This document shows, piece by piece, positions 37,104 through 46,891 of a DNA stretch of 64,000 bases (within the stretch, counting starts at the first letter, position 1; each line of letters opens with the position of its first letter). The stretch lies in assembly GCA_018993265.1 (NCBI GenBank), contig JAGKSW010000099.1:1-64000 (forward strand), given 5' to 3'. Origin of the DNA: Nostoc sp. TH1S01. Lineage in GTDB: Bacteria > Cyanobacteriota > Cyanobacteriia > Cyanobacteriales > Nostocaceae. A program made the position numbers and the translations under genes. The notes below the pieces were generated by a model that made no database searches, was not told where the DNA came from, and saw nothing but the letters and a program-made list of their open reading frames with translations.

Positions 37104-38645
37104 ATGTCGAATAATCATTATGATTTTATCATCATCGGTACTGGGGCTGGTGGTGGAACTTTAGCCTATAAGTTAGCACCTAGCGATAAGAAAATTTTAG
37201 TTTTAGAACAAGGTACTTTTTTACCTAAAGAAAAAACTAATTGGGACACGAAACAAATCTTACAAAAAGGCTACTATCGTACTAGCGATGTTTGGTATGA
37301 CCAAGATGCTAAACCTATCAATCCAGCCGCCCATTATTATGTTGGTGGAAATACTAAATTTTATGGTGGGGCGTTGTTCAGATTACGCGAAAAAGACTTT
37401 GACGAAGTAATTCATCAAGGTGGAATTTCGCCTGCATGGCCATTAAAATATCAAGACTTTGCTCCTTATTACGACCAAGCAGAAAAACTTTACGAAGTAC
37501 ATGGTCAGCGCGGTTTAGATCCTACTGAACCACCGACGAATTGTGATTATCCCTTTCCTGCTATTAGTCACGAACCTTACATTGACGAATTATATTTTAA
37601 TTTTAAAAATCAAGGGTTACATCCATTTTATTTACCTCTGGCAATCAAACTCAACGAAGTCAACCGTTATTTAAGTGCTTGCATTCGGTGCGATACTTGT
37701 GATGGTTTTCCCTGCATGATTCATGCCAAAGGTGATGCAGAGGTTAATGGTATTCGTCCAGCGATCGCCTATAATAATCTCACATTAATTACTCAAGCCA
37801 AAGTTGTCCGTTTACATACTAGTGCATCTGGTAGAGAAGTTACAGAAGTAGAAGCAGAAATTAAAGGTCAGAAACAAATATTTTCTGGCAATATTATAGT
37901 TGTGGCTGGAGGTGCAATTAACTCTGCTGCATTATTACTCAAATCTGCAAACGATAAACATCCCCAAGGTTTAGCTAACAGTTCACAACTGGTAGGGCGA
38001 AATTATATGGTGCATAATTGTGCAGTGGTCATGACCTTAAGCACAAAACCAAACCCTACAGTTTTTCCCAAAACTCTAGCATTTACTGATTTTTACTGGG
38101 GTGAAAAAGATTTTCACTATCCAATGGGCAGTATACAATCACTTGGTAACATCCATAAAGATAGAATTATTGCCTATGGGCCACCATTAATGCCTAATAT
38201 TGTCGCTGAAAAAATAGCGAATCATTCACTAGCTTGGTGGGTCATGAATGAAGATTTACCAGATGAGAATAATCGCGTATCTGTTCAAGAGGATAAAATA
38301 TTTATTAACTATAAAAATAATAATCAAATATCTTTTAATCGTTTAATTCAACGCTGGATTACGATTTTAAAATCGCTTGATCAATCCGCAACAAGTCAGC
38401 AATTTTCATTACAAATTACTCAAAATCTCGGCTTAGATGCTGTTGGTCATCAATGCGGCACTTGTCGTTTTGGTGAAAATCCCCAAACTTCTGTATTAGA
38501 TATTAATTGCCGTACTCACGATGTAGATAATCTCTATGTTGTTGATGGGAGCTTTTTTCCTTCTAGTGCTGCTGTTAACCCATCTTTAACAATTATGGCT
38601 AATGCTTTGCGAGTAGGTGAACATTTATTAGCAAGAATAAAATAA
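37104..38645 (+). CDS. GMC-family FAD-dependent oxidoreductase
   Basis: A 513-residue flavoprotein. The N-terminal FAD site is IIGTGAGGGTLAYKL with the E of VLEQG binding ribose. The C-terminal GMC_oxred_C part has AVGHQCGTCRFG and DGSFFPSSAAVNPSLTIMANA, including the catalytic-type His. A CIRCDTCDGFPCMIH stretch has four cysteines that could bind an Fe-S cluster or form disulphides, as in the gluconate/choline-type subgroup. It oxidises an alcohol or sugar; the substrate is unknown. A ribosome site (CGGAG) precedes the ATG. It forms a likely operon with the SDR. Confidence 0.9.
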   Translation: MSNNHYDFIIIGTGAGGGTLAYKLAPSDKKILVLEQGTFLPKEKTNWDTKQILQKGYYRTSDVWYDQDAKPINPAAHYYVGGNTKFYGGALFRLREKDFDEVIHQGGISPAWPLKYQDFAPYYDQAEKLYEVHGQRGLDPTEPPTNCDYPFPAISHEPYIDELYFNFKNQGLHPFYLPLAIKLNEVNRYLSACIRCDTCDGFPCMIHAKGDAEVNGIRPAIAYNNLTLITQAKVVRLHTSASGREVTEVEAEIKGQKQIFSGNIIVVAGGAINSAALLLKSANDKHPQGLANSSQLVGRNYMVHNCAVVMTLSTKPNPTVFPKTLAFTDFYWGEKDFHYPMGSIQSLGNIHKDRIIAYGPPLMPNIVAEKIANHSLAWWVMNEDLPDENNRVSVQEDKIFINYKNNNQISFNRLIQRWITILKSLDQSATSQQFSLQITQNLGLDAVGHQCGTCRFGENPQTSVLDINCRTHDVDNLYVVDGSFFPSSAAVNPSLTIMANALRVGEHLLARIK

Positions 38646-38708
38646 CTTCTTTTGATAGGATGGGTAACTACCCATCCCATACAAAAAGCAGCTATTGAGA
38701 TACAAAAA

Positions 38709-39770
38709 TTAACGTTTATTGTGATTTCGCAAAGCTTTGTGTATCTTCTTCCAACGTTCTTTTTCAGCTAATTGCGCCCTTTGGTCTTGTTTGCGAACAA
38801 GATAATTAAGTTCTTTTTGCAATTTTTGGTAGCTGAGAAACCGAGAATAATCTAATTCTCCATCATTTAAAGCTTGTTGAACTGCACAACCAGGTTCATG
38901 ATTGTGTTGACAATTACGAAAGCGGCATTCTATAGCTAATGCTTCGATGTCTGCAAAAGTTTCTTGCAAACTTTCGTCACCTGCCCAAATTTGAATTTCT
39001 CGCATTCCTGGAGTATCGATAATTAAGCCACCTGTCGGTAGCAAAATTAATTCTCGATTTGTTGTTGTGTGTCTACCTCGGTCATCATTCTTACGCACTG
39101 GTTGCACAGCTTGCACGGCGGCTTCCTTGAGTTGGTTGGTAATAGTAGATTTACCCACACCAGAAGAACCTAATAAAGCTACTGTCTGTCCTGGTTGGAG
39201 ATAAGCTTTTAAAGCATCTAAACCTTGATTATTCGTAGCACTCAAGACCAAGATTGGTACACCAAGCGCAACGGCTTCAACTTCGGATACTCTATCTTCT
39301 AGAGAGTTGCACAGATCAGCTTTATTTAATACTATGACTGGATTTGCGCCACTTTCCCAAGCCAAAATTAGGTAGCGTTCGATTCTTCTAGGGTTGAAAT
39401 CACCATCCAAACCGCACACTAAGAACACAGTATCAACATTGGCTGCAACAATTTGTTCTTCAGTTTTACTCCCAATAGTCTTACGAGAAAACTTGCTTTT
39501 GCGTGGCAAAATTTTGTGAATGATGGCGCGTCTTTCTGACTCTCGCACTTGGATAATTACCCAATCTCCAACTGCGGGGAAGTCTTGCGCTTGCGAGGCT
39601 TGATGTCGCAGTTTACCTGTAATTTCTGCTGTCAGTTCTCCTTTGTCGCTATAGACGATGTAAGTATTTTTATATTCAATAGCAACTCGACCAACATTAA
39701 ATTCTTGTTTGTCATACACTGTAAAACTGTGAGCAAAAAATTCACTCCAGCCTAAAAAATCCAAATTCAT
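38709..39770 (-). CDS. rsgA: RsgA, small ribosomal subunit biogenesis GTPase
   Basis: A 353-residue circularly permuted GTPase. An OB-like N terminus ([13 protein letters not shown]) is followed by G4 NKADL, G1 [10 protein letters not shown]3 DTPGMRE and a C-terminal zinc site [14 protein letters not shown]. RsgA helps late maturation of the 30S subunit and is stimulated by it. The ATG at 39770 has a good ribosome site (GAGGAAA). Length and motif order are normal. It converges on the SDR-GMC pair and appears monocistronic. Confidence 0.95.
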   Translation of the reverse strand: MNLDFLGWSEFFAHSFTVYDKQEFNVGRVAIEYKNTYIVYSDKGELTAEITGKLRHQASQAQDFPAVGDWVIIQVRESERRAIIHKILPRKSKFSRKTIGSKTEEQIVAANVDTVFLVCGLDGDFNPRRIERYLILAWESGANPVIVLNKADLCNSLEDRVSEVEAVALGVPILVLSATNNQGLDALKAYLQPGQTVALLGSSGVGKSTITNQLKEAAVQAVQPVRKNDDRGRHTTTNRELILLPTGGLIIDTPGMREIQIWAGDESLQETFADIEALAIECRFRNCQHNHEPGCAVQQALNDGELDYSRFLSYQKLQKELNYLVRKQDQRAQLAEKERWKKIHKALRNHNKR

Positions 39771-40321
39771 TGATATTTCCTCGATGTGTGCTGCTTGCTA
39801 TGCACAAGGCGCACAGAGGAGTAAGTTCTAGTGCATTTATGTCATACCAATCTGGATTTTTCGATAACATCTAAATTTCGTAATTACGAATTCCAAATTC
39901 CCAATTGGTATCTGACAGAGGACTGAACGAAAATCTCTGCACCTTGTGTCTGTTGGGTTGCGTTTGTGAAGAGAACCCGGACAGATAGCAACTCAGTCAT
40001 CGTTTTTCCTCCCGTTTGTATTACAAAAATAATCTACATTACTACATTAACTCATTTTGGTAAAACTGGCATTAAGTATAACTAAGACAATAAGACGAAA
40101 AATTAAGGGTTTAGGGAAGGGTGGACACGCCTAGACGTTTACTCGCATACACCAAATCTTAATAAACAATCTTTGTGCGTAAGTCTTGCTACTGATATGG
40201 ACTGATGTAAGTGATATTCCAATATATGTTGTAATGAATAGTCTGATTAGCAGATGTTGCTTTTAAAAATTACCTATAAATTAAGCATATAAATATTGCA
40301 CATCTTGGAAAGGAGCATTAT
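39771..40321. other. Spacer with inverted repeat upstream of rsgA
   Basis: About 550 bases without a gene. An ATACCAAT sequence (39843-39850) is inverted near 39883-39890 (ATTGGTAT), a MITE-like small palindrome. A TCTGTTGGGTT/AACCCGGACAGA weak hairpin lies near 39949-39987. The minus-strand rsgA promoter should be here. Confidence 0.45.
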
Positions 40322-40393
40322 ATGTTGCCTTTTATCGTTTTAATTACTAGTTATGCAGTCTTATCAACTCTTTTTATTTCTAATATTGAGTAA
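40322..40393 (+). CDS. Candidate 23-residue hydrophobic membrane peptide
   Basis: A very short ORF preceded by a clear ribosome site (AAGGAG about 8 bases before the ATG). The encoded peptide is nearly all hydrophobic and about one membrane span long, ending SNIE. It is followed 200 bp later by another small hydrophobic ORF with its own AAGG site. No known family is recognised; it does not match the small photosystem or cytochrome b6f subunits I know. The ribosome site and single-span hydrophobicity are the only support. Confidence 0.45.
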   Translation: MLPFIVLITSYAVLSTLFISNIE

Positions 40394-40595
40394 TTAAGGA
40401 TGCAAAAGATTACTTTTGATTAAGAAGTTGTACAAGAGCCAAGCCAGATATTAGCTAACTAAATATTTAATTAGTATTAAATTATTTAATTTAGATAGTC
40501 ATTAGCTGGATTATAATTTGGCTCTTAAGTTATTAATAATTGTTCAAAACAATCAGATTTAACTTACCTATCAATATAAGAAACAAGGCATAATC

Positions 40596-40751
40596 ATGGA
40601 ATATTTTACATTTTTTACATTGCTTTCAGCATCTCTTTTTTCAGTAATTGAACAAATGAGAATCGCTTTGGATGAAGTAGACTTTGAAAGTTTTATTCTT
40701 TGGGCAGGTGTTGCTTCTGTTATGGCTGGTTTACCGATGATTTTATGGTAA
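40596..40751 (+). CDS. Candidate 51-residue small membrane protein
   Basis: An ATG preceded by AAGG about 8 bases upstream. The product has two hydrophobic spans (residues about 2-18 and 33-51) joined by a charged loop (EQMRIALDEVDFES) and ends in LPMILW. A 62-residue antisense ORF overlaps but has no ribosome site. A long-stem hairpin about 100 bp downstream (40854-40898) could terminate it. It does not match a known family; it may be a two-TM small protein and could be co-expressed with the 23-residue ORF upstream. Confidence 0.5.
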   Translation: MEYFTFFTLLSASLFSVIEQMRIALDEVDFESFILWAGVASVMAGLPMILW

Positions 40752-40853
40752 ATTTTCAATAAAATTTATCTTGATTTTTGATTGATTTACTACTGGCTCT
40801 ATGTGCCTGTTTTAGGTGCAGAATGTGAGTTTGACAAAGGGTTAAATTAATGT

Positions 40854-40898
40854 GATGGCTTGGTTGATAAAGGTAATACCCTGAGCAACCAAGCCATC
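40854..40898. terminator. Bidirectional terminator-like hairpin
   Basis: GATGGCTTGGTTG (40854-40866) is perfectly inverted at 40886-40898, a 13-bp stem with a 19-nt loop. It sits between the convergent small-protein ORF (ends 40751) and the hypothetical gene at 40927 on the minus strand. It lacks a long T run, so the terminator role is likely but not certain. Confidence 0.6.
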
Positions 40899-40926
40899 AT
40901 GATGTTAAGTCAACTATGACCTTTAT

Positions 40927-41367
40927 TTAGCTTGCTTGCTGTCGGACATATTGTCCATTCAATCCTGCTTGAATCCAACTCAAGCATTCATATTCGGAAT
41001 TGAATAATTTTGGGGCGGCAATATTATTCAATAATTCTGGTGGATAATGGTCGTAGAAATATTTGCCCTCTTGTTGAAAGATGATAATCAAGTTGTTACG
41101 GAAAATATAGCGAGACTTAAAACAATCTTGTTGACTGATAAATTCTAAATTTTTGTCAAGATGTTCTTTGGCAATATCAATAATATTCTTAATGCTATTA
41201 CCGTAGATGCCCGCTGGATTTTCTGTTTTGTGAAATCTACTTTTATTGCCGATTTCTGACAACAGCTTGTAGGAATAGATTTCGTAAGCATCAGCTTTGC
41301 CGTAAACAAACGGAATGATGAGATATCCTTGATATGAAATTGATTTTTCATAAAGAAGACGACTCAT
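40927..41367 (-). CDS. Hypothetical cytoplasmic protein
   Basis: A 146-residue ORF whose ATG is preceded by a near-perfect ribosome site (AAAGGAGG about 6 bases upstream), which supports it as a real gene. It is rich in aromatic and charged residues (IIPFVYGKADAYEIYSYKLL; FKSRYIFRNNLIIIF) with no signal peptide or membrane span. No family is recognised. Downstream is the hairpin at 40854-40898. It stands alone. Confidence 0.7.
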   Translation of the reverse strand: MSRLLYEKSISYQGYLIIPFVYGKADAYEIYSYKLLSEIGNKSRFHKTENPAGIYGNSIKNIIDIAKEHLDKNLEFISQQDCFKSRYIFRNNLIIIFQQEGKYFYDHYPPELLNNIAAPKLFNSEYECLSWIQAGLNGQYVRQQAS

Positions 41368-41502
41368 CTGAACCTCCTTTGATGAAACTGCTTACACAAC
41401 GATCGCCTCAATCACAATCCACATTAAAAATCAAGCCATTTCTATTAGCTTTCTTTAAGCATTGTTAATATCCTCTTGGCAAGTTTACTCAGAGGTATAT
41501 AA

Positions 41503-41582
41503 TCTCTTTTTTTAAAAAGAGAACGGATCTAGCTTTATTAAAAATGTCTTGCAATAACTATTATTACTCTTTTTGAAAAGAG
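41503..41582. repeat. Pair of short T-rich hairpins
   Basis: Two similar hairpins lie close together: TCTCTTTTT-TT-AAAAAGAGA (41503-41522) and CTCTTTT-TG-AAAAGAG (41567-41582). They sit between the ends of two minus-strand genes and may mark termination or a repeated operator upstream of the gene at 40927. Confidence 0.45.
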
Positions 41583-41635
41583 AATGAATTGAATATGCTA
41601 TGAAAGCAAAAAATTAGATAAATTTCCGAAAAAGC

Positions 41636-42490
41636 TTACCACAAACTTAGCTGACTAGGTGGATGATCTAGTTGATTCCAAGGTAAAGGTGGAATTTCGA
41701 CACCGCTTTGTTCTAATAGCTTTTGAAAGTGACGCGCATTGTGTGGCGATCGCTCTTCTAAAGGACAATGGACAAATAAGTAGATTTTTGTTCCCGTTTG
41801 CAACCATTGTTGAATCTGAGTTACCCATTCTGTCATAAACTGCTGATTCTCTGACAATGTGGGATGAGAAATAAACCGAATCAAGCTAAAAGGTGCTGTA
41901 ACGCTGAATTGTACAGGTAATTTAGGTTTGCGTCGTTCTGATTGTAGTTGGGGGTCATCTTCGCCATTGTAGATCGGACGCGAATCTAAGAGTACTCGTC
42001 CGACAGCGAGATTTTCTAGCAATGCTGTTAATTGACTACTGTACGGTTCTTTAAACCAATCTGAATGTCTCACTTCTAAAGCTAGAGGTGCAGTTTCACG
42101 CGGCCAAGCTTCTAGAAAAGCGGTTAAATCATCAATTAGTTTCGGTGGGTAGCTTGGTGGTAACTGGACAAACATCGGCCCCAAGCGTTTCCCTAAAGGC
42201 TGCATTCCTTCCAAAAATTTCAAAGCTGCGGAAATATTGGGTTGGAGTAAACCTTTATGGGTGATATCGCGCGGTAACTTGAGGCAAAATTCAAAACCTG
42301 GGGGTGTTTCTGCCACCCAACGGCTAACAGTTTCTTGGTTAGGCACAGCATAAAAGGTAGTATTGCCTTCAACCGTGGTCAAGCGACGACTGTAAAGACG
42401 CAAAAAATCAGTAGCGCGAGTCCCTGGGGGATACAATTCACCCACCCAACCTTTATACGCCCAAACTGCACAACCAATAAAAAAGTTCAC
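41636..42490 (-). CDS. DUF72 (YecE) family protein
   Basis: A 284-residue TIM-barrel-like DUF72 protein: N-terminal FFIGCAVWAYKGWVGELYPP, then FLRLYSRRLTTVEGNTTFY, FCLKLPRDITHKG, LALEVRHSDWF and C-terminal YLFVHCPLEERSPHNAR. The fold resembles sugar isomerases and endonuclease IV, but the activity is unknown. Length is normal. The divergent DUF1622 gene begins about 107 bp away, so the two may share a bidirectional promoter. Confidence 0.9.
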   Translation of the reverse strand: MNFFIGCAVWAYKGWVGELYPPGTRATDFLRLYSRRLTTVEGNTTFYAVPNQETVSRWVAETPPGFEFCLKLPRDITHKGLLQPNISAALKFLEGMQPLGKRLGPMFVQLPPSYPPKLIDDLTAFLEAWPRETAPLALEVRHSDWFKEPYSSQLTALLENLAVGRVLLDSRPIYNGEDDPQLQSERRKPKLPVQFSVTAPFSLIRFISHPTLSENQQFMTEWVTQIQQWLQTGTKIYLFVHCPLEERSPHNARHFQKLLEQSGVEIPPLPWNQLDHPPSQLSLW

Positions 42491-42597
42491 TAACTAGCCT
42501 TGAGTGTTCTTACTTAATTGTAAAGGCTTATGGATGGCGCGATCGCTTGGTGCTGTTTTTCCCAAAAATAAAAAACGGGAGAACTAATCTAATTAGT

Positions 42598-43110
42598 ATG
42601 AAGCAAAAATCTTTACAAGCATCCTTGCTGGAAATTCTACTACCTCTAGCATTAATTTTCGGTTTAGTTTTACTTTTAAGCCTCAATGTCGGACAAACTC
42701 AGCAAGCCGAGACAGCACAAGCACCGTTAGAATCATGGTTAAAATTAATTGTTGGTTATCTCGCCGCCACAGCCGAAATCGCCGCCGCACTGGTAATTGG
42801 ACTGGCTGTGATTAGAGGTATATTGCTTTATCTGCTGCAAACTTTTTCTCGTTCTAGACAACATATTGATTCTACAGAAGTGGTGCGGTTGCAGTTGGGG
42901 CGGGTATTAGCTTTGGGCTTAGAATTTACTGTTGCTAGTGACATTTTAAGAACGGCTGTTGCACCTACACGCCAAGATATTCTCAATTTAGGGGCAATTG
43001 TGCTGCTACGAACATTGCTGAATTACTTTTTAGAACGAGAAATTCAGCAGGTAGAACAAAGTCGTTCTAAAAATTATCAAAATGCTGAACAACCTGAAAA
43101 CACACAGTAG
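42598..43110 (+). CDS. DUF1622 membrane protein
   Basis: About 170 residues from the ATG at 42598. One hydrophobic segment lies at the N terminus (ILLPLALIFGLVLLLSL), a second in AATAEIAAALVIGLAVIRGILLY, and two more in ALGLEFTVASDILRTAV and LGAIVLLRTLLNYFL. The QLGRVLALGLEF and RQDILNLGAIVLLRT stretches are typical of DUF1622. Role unknown. An in-frame ATG at 42547 would add 17 residues with no better ribosome site. Confidence 0.85.
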   Translation: MKQKSLQASLLEILLPLALIFGLVLLLSLNVGQTQQAETAQAPLESWLKLIVGYLAATAEIAAALVIGLAVIRGILLYLLQTFSRSRQHIDSTEVVRLQLGRVLALGLEFTVASDILRTAVAPTRQDILNLGAIVLLRTLLNYFLEREIQQVEQSRSKNYQNAEQPENTQ

Positions 43111-43151
43111 ATTTGAGATAGACAAAAAATTTTTATCTCCAGCAAAGCAAC

Positions 43152-43514
43152 TTATATAGGCAATTGTCTGACTCGGAAATTGCGATCGCTCACTGATATA
43201 ATTGCCCCTGAGATTAAATCTGACTCAAACCGATTTAATATTTCTGTTAAACGTGCATTAATAATTTCGTAACTTTCATTACCTAATCTAAATATAATTA
43301 CACTGGGTAATGCTGCTTTACTGACTGCTAACAAATAACCAAAATCCAAATCTACTGTTAATAAAATTCGTCCTTCGATTTGAGCTTTGATCAGAATTTC
43401 ATCATCAGGGAGTCTTTCAAGACCTTCATCAACCAAATGTACCGCATCATAGCCAAGAGATTTCAACCAATTAACAGTACGTGGTGAAATACCCATATCT
43501 GCTAAAAATTTCAT
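43152..43514 (-). CDS. DUF5615 PIN-like toxin
   Basis: A 120-residue DUF5615 protein: KFLADMGISPRTVNWLKSLGYDAVHL, then ILLTVDLDFGYLLA. The conserved acidic residues (D6, the DDE near 46-48, DLD near 65-67) match the PIN-like RNase pattern. Its start overlaps the DUF433 stop by 4 bases (43511-43514), the standard antitoxin-toxin order. Expression is probably coupled to and repressed by DUF433. Appears intact. Confidence 0.88.
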   Translation of the reverse strand: MKFLADMGISPRTVNWLKSLGYDAVHLVDEGLERLPDDEILIKAQIEGRILLTVDLDFGYLLAVSKAALPSVIIFRLGNESYEIINARLTEILNRFESDLISGAIISVSDRNFRVRQLPI

Positions 43515-43747
43515 CCAGCCTCACCCATTATGGGAAAAACCTGTTCACGAGTCAGCCATGCTGCATACATTAAAGATTGTTGAATATCTTCAGGTTCCAA
43601 ATATGGATAATCTTCTCTAATTTCAGCCACAGTTTTGCCATTGGCGACTAAATTCAAAATTAGGGATACAGGAACTCGCATTCCGCGAATACAAGCTTGT
43701 CCACCCATAATATGTGGGTCAAACGTAATGCGGTCAAAATCTAGCAT
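43511..43747 (-). CDS. DUF433 antitoxin
   Basis: A 78-residue DUF433 protein (RITFDPHIMGGQACIRGMRVPVSLIL, VAEIREDYPYLEPEDIQQSLMYAAW), a winged-helix or HTH fold that usually acts as the DNA-binding antitoxin of DUF5615. It is the first gene of a two-gene operon overlapping its toxin by 4 bp. Two further DUF433 genes occur at 55726 and 56792 in this window. Confidence 0.9.
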   Translation of the reverse strand: MLDFDRITFDPHIMGGQACIRGMRVPVSLILNLVANGKTVAEIREDYPYLEPEDIQQSLMYAAWLTREQVFPIMGEAG

Positions 43748-43893
43748 ATATCTCAGTTATCCTTTGGTTACTTTAATATACTGTAAGCAGAAAATTTTTT
43801 TTATTTTTACCTGCGATCGCTATTTTACTAAAGGGTGAATGCGATCATATTAAAATTGATAATTTCCATAACTTGATAGATCAAATAAGGATT

Positions 43894-45648
43894 TTACTGA
43901 AGATGCTCTTGGATTTGTTTGATAAATTGCCAAGGATACTCAGTTTCATTAACATGAGTTTTAGGAAGTTTTTGCAACGCTTTTTTAATCCAACCTTTTT
44001 TGTTATTTTTTGTGTATGGAATGCCCTGTTGTGTCATCATTGATTCTAACTCACCACATGGGTTGATAAATAATCCTTTTTTAGAACAAATTTCCCATAA
44101 GCTGTCAAACTCAGATTGTAGATTCGCAGGTAAAGCTGCACGACCTTTCTCTTTAAATTCCTTCCAATTTTTTGTGGTATCTGCAATCTCTGTGAATCTA
44201 CTTTCAAGTTGCCTCAATAGTTTTTGTTTTTCCGACTCAGAAGCAAATGATTGATTTTGTATATCATTAACACAAGTTAATATGTGTGTTATTTTCTCTT
44301 TGACTTCCTCTAATCTCTTGTCAGCAGGAATTTCTTCTGCTGCTTCTGCAATCTTTTGACGAATATCTAACAAACTCTGAGTTTGTTCCTGATTAAGTTC
44401 TAAAGATTCTAATTGCTTTTCAAATTCTGCATGATTATTCAAAACATCAAAATCAACAATTCCTACACAACGCACTCTCATATCTCGGTAAGTTCTAGTG
44501 ATTTCTGAGACTCTTTGCTTATTATCTGCATTGACAAAATGAAAGTCGGTATTATTTCTAAATTTATTGCAGGCAGTCTGATAAAAACGTGCATCACGAT
44601 CACCTTCTACCACAACTACACCAGTATAGAAAAACCCATCAATAACACGAGCAGAACTTAGCAGAGGATTGTTTACCAAGTCGTGTAAGTCGTTTGGATT
44701 AAGTGTATGGAAAGAGTTAGTTTGATCCTTACGATCAATCCTGAGAATAGTTACATCAGTTGTCTTGCTTAAAATACCACGCAGCAAATCAGTACTGTGT
44801 GTAGCTAAAATAATCTGGCGAGAACTATTCGCTTGTCCTGCTAAGAATTCACCTATCCGAAAAGCTTGAGGTGGATGAAGAAACGCTTCTGGTTCATCAA
44901 TTAAGAACACATTTCGTTTAATTGCTAATAAAGCACTCAGAATTCCTATAAAACTTCTAATTCCATCACCTTGATCATCTAACTTGTCATACTTATTCAT
45001 AAGTGGTTTAGCATCTCTAGGATCTGGAGGAACAGTACTAAAGCTATCTCCAACCCGAAGAAGTAACCGCTGAAGTGTAGTAAAATCCAACTTTATCTCT
45101 TTCCCAAAGACACGTTTGACTAATTCGTTGATACGAATTTCTAACTGACTCCCCCCATTGAACAGGGCTTGCAGCAAGGTAGCTTCCTGCTTGTCAGGAT
45201 CTTTACTAGCACACTCTTTCACCAACTGAAGACGGTGTTCTGTAGTTAGAAATGCAACCATAGCCTGACCAAAGTGCTGAACAAACGCGACCTTGTTTGT
45301 CCTAAAAGTATCAAAAATTTTTTCGTACTCGGTAGGCCAATCTAACCCAAAAGTAGAATATTCACCGGAAAGTTCAGGGGTTAATGTACGGAACATCCAT
45401 TGACCATTTTCAAAATGTCGCTCTATACTGCACGCTTCGCGGAATTCTTGCAAACTAGATGGAAATTCCCATTCAACATCAGTAACAACAATTCCTGGAA
45501 AAGACGGTTCTTGTGTAGTTTTACCAGCTATATCCTTTAATACACGACTCTTTCCTACATTGTTAGGGCCAATTATGACTGTCATGTTTCCTGGTCGGAT
45601 TTCGGAACCATCATTGAATACAATCCGCGTTAGTCTATAAGTGGACAT
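43894..45648 (-). CDS. OLD-type ATPase with Toprim domain
   Basis: About 584 residues from the ATG at 45648 (an in-frame TTG at 45663 would add 5). The ATPase half has Walker A GPNNVGKSRVL, Walker B FLIDEPEAFLHPP and an H switch ATHSTDLL. The Toprim half has VVVVEGDRDARFYQ and VGIVDFDVLN. This is the layout of OLD-family nucleases, which take part in anti-phage defence and DNA repair. No UvrD helicase (GajB) follows, so it is not Gabija. It stands alone, monocistronic on the minus strand. Confidence 0.88.
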   Translation of the reverse strand: MSTYRLTRIVFNDGSEIRPGNMTVIIGPNNVGKSRVLKDIAGKTTQEPSFPGIVVTDVEWEFPSSLQEFREACSIERHFENGQWMFRTLTPELSGEYSTFGLDWPTEYEKIFDTFRTNKVAFVQHFGQAMVAFLTTEHRLQLVKECASKDPDKQEATLLQALFNGGSQLEIRINELVKRVFGKEIKLDFTTLQRLLLRVGDSFSTVPPDPRDAKPLMNKYDKLDDQGDGIRSFIGILSALLAIKRNVFLIDEPEAFLHPPQAFRIGEFLAGQANSSRQIILATHSTDLLRGILSKTTDVTILRIDRKDQTNSFHTLNPNDLHDLVNNPLLSSARVIDGFFYTGVVVVEGDRDARFYQTACNKFRNNTDFHFVNADNKQRVSEITRTYRDMRVRCVGIVDFDVLNNHAEFEKQLESLELNQEQTQSLLDIRQKIAEAAEEIPADKRLEEVKEKITHILTCVNDIQNQSFASESEKQKLLRQLESRFTEIADTTKNWKEFKEKGRAALPANLQSEFDSLWEICSKKGLFINPCGELESMMTQQGIPYTKNNKKGWIKKALQKLPKTHVNETEYPWQFIKQIQEHLQ

Positions 45649-45803
45649 ATGATGAGCAATCAACCTTAAAGTATTACTTGTGTAGTCTAGCAGTTACTTA
45701 ATTCTGGTCGCTTGGCTTATGAGTATAGAGTGTTTTGTAACTATCTTGCCCATAGCCGACTACAATAAATACGCGATCGCACTTTCTCAAGGAGTATGCA
45801 GCA

Positions 45804-46457
45804 GTGCAGCCGGATTTACTAGGCTTAGAAATTAGCAAGGGAGAATTGAGGCGTTTGACTGGGTTTGACCCAGAAGATGTTTTCCGGCCTTCGGTAATGA
45901 AAGATAAACAGAAGCGAATTGGCTTTTTGATGAATGAATTGCTGGTGGCGTTAGCACTCACACCAATTATTGTAGGTTTTATTTATGCGTTTATTATTTT
46001 GCCAATTATTGGTTCTTCCATTACATTAGGCATTATTTTATTAATTGTAGTACCGTTGGCTGTTTTAGTTGGGCGATCGCTCTGGCGCAGTTTCACTTGT
46101 CCGAAAGCACTCACCATGCTTTTAGATGAAGTTGATCAATATCATACTGTGATTAAAGCCATAGATATTCACGATGAATTAGCAACTTCAAATAACTCTA
46201 TCCACGACAGAGAACAAGTTATTTCTGCCTTACAACTAATTCGAGAAGATTTAGTCCGCGCCTTAAAAACCGAGCGAATTTTGCGGGACAATAAAAAACT
46301 GCTGGCAAATAATCAAGAATTATTTGTGAATAATTTAGCCAATCTGCAAGCATTACAAGTCAGTACCCAAGCTGGCGAATATGCTCAATTACTCAATCAA
46401 TCATTACAAATTGCCCTGGATGTGCAAGCCGAAATTAGAAAGTTGCAAAAACCTTAA
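45804..46457 (+). CDS. Hypothetical two-TM membrane protein
   Basis: A 217-residue ORF with a GTG start supported by a ribosome site (AAGGAG at 45789-45794, 9 bases upstream). Two adjacent membrane helices lie at about 45-90 (LVALALTPIIVGFIYAFIIL, LGIILLIVVPLAVLVG), flanked by soluble helices. The C-terminal half is predicted coiled coil (KLLANNQELFVNNLANLQAL). A decayed copy of part of this coiled coil occurs at 49368-49439. No family is recognised. Confidence 0.75.
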   Translation: MQPDLLGLEISKGELRRLTGFDPEDVFRPSVMKDKQKRIGFLMNELLVALALTPIIVGFIYAFIILPIIGSSITLGIILLIVVPLAVLVGRSLWRSFTCPKALTMLLDEVDQYHTVIKAIDIHDELATSNNSIHDREQVISALQLIREDLVRALKTERILRDNKKLLANNQELFVNNLANLQALQVSTQAGEYAQLLNQSLQIALDVQAEIRKLQKP

Positions 46458-46891
46458 TTAAGTCAAGGGCGAGCGCATTTTTGTATTCAAGTATAAAAAA
46501 ATACAAAAAAATATGCAAATAATTATACATTAACGAAAGCAGCTAATCATTTTTAAAGTCAATATTTTAACTTTTAAATCAAATAATAGAATATAGCCCT
46601 TAGCCCTGATCAAGCTGGTTGCTGCCTTTGGCTTTGCTGATGATTGCTAGTTATCAACCAGAAAATCAAACAAAGCAGCTAAGAAAAACTACCACTGATG
46701 CCATCGGAGAAAAAATACTTGTAAGGATTGCACAAGTAATAGTTTTTCTATGGAAATATACTGATACAATGTTACGACTGCTCTTAACTATCAGTTAAAG
46801 CGCATGTTGTTATCAAAAGCAACAAAACTTTCATTCTGAAAAAGGTGTCAGCAACACCCTTATCTTCTAAATCTCAACTTTCGTTCAAAAC
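46458..46891. other. Spacer upstream of di-heme peroxidase gene
   Basis: About 430 AT-rich bases without a gene, presumably holding the promoter of the peroxidase-like gene. No clear palindrome or known operator is seen. Confidence 0.45.

Noticed and set aside
40571-40759. 62-residue minus-strand ORF
   Set aside because: The opposite-strand 51-residue ORF has a ribosome site and membrane-like composition; this antisense ORF has none.
43894-45648. Gabija system
   Set aside because: The OLD-like ATPase has no GajB-type UvrD helicase next to it.
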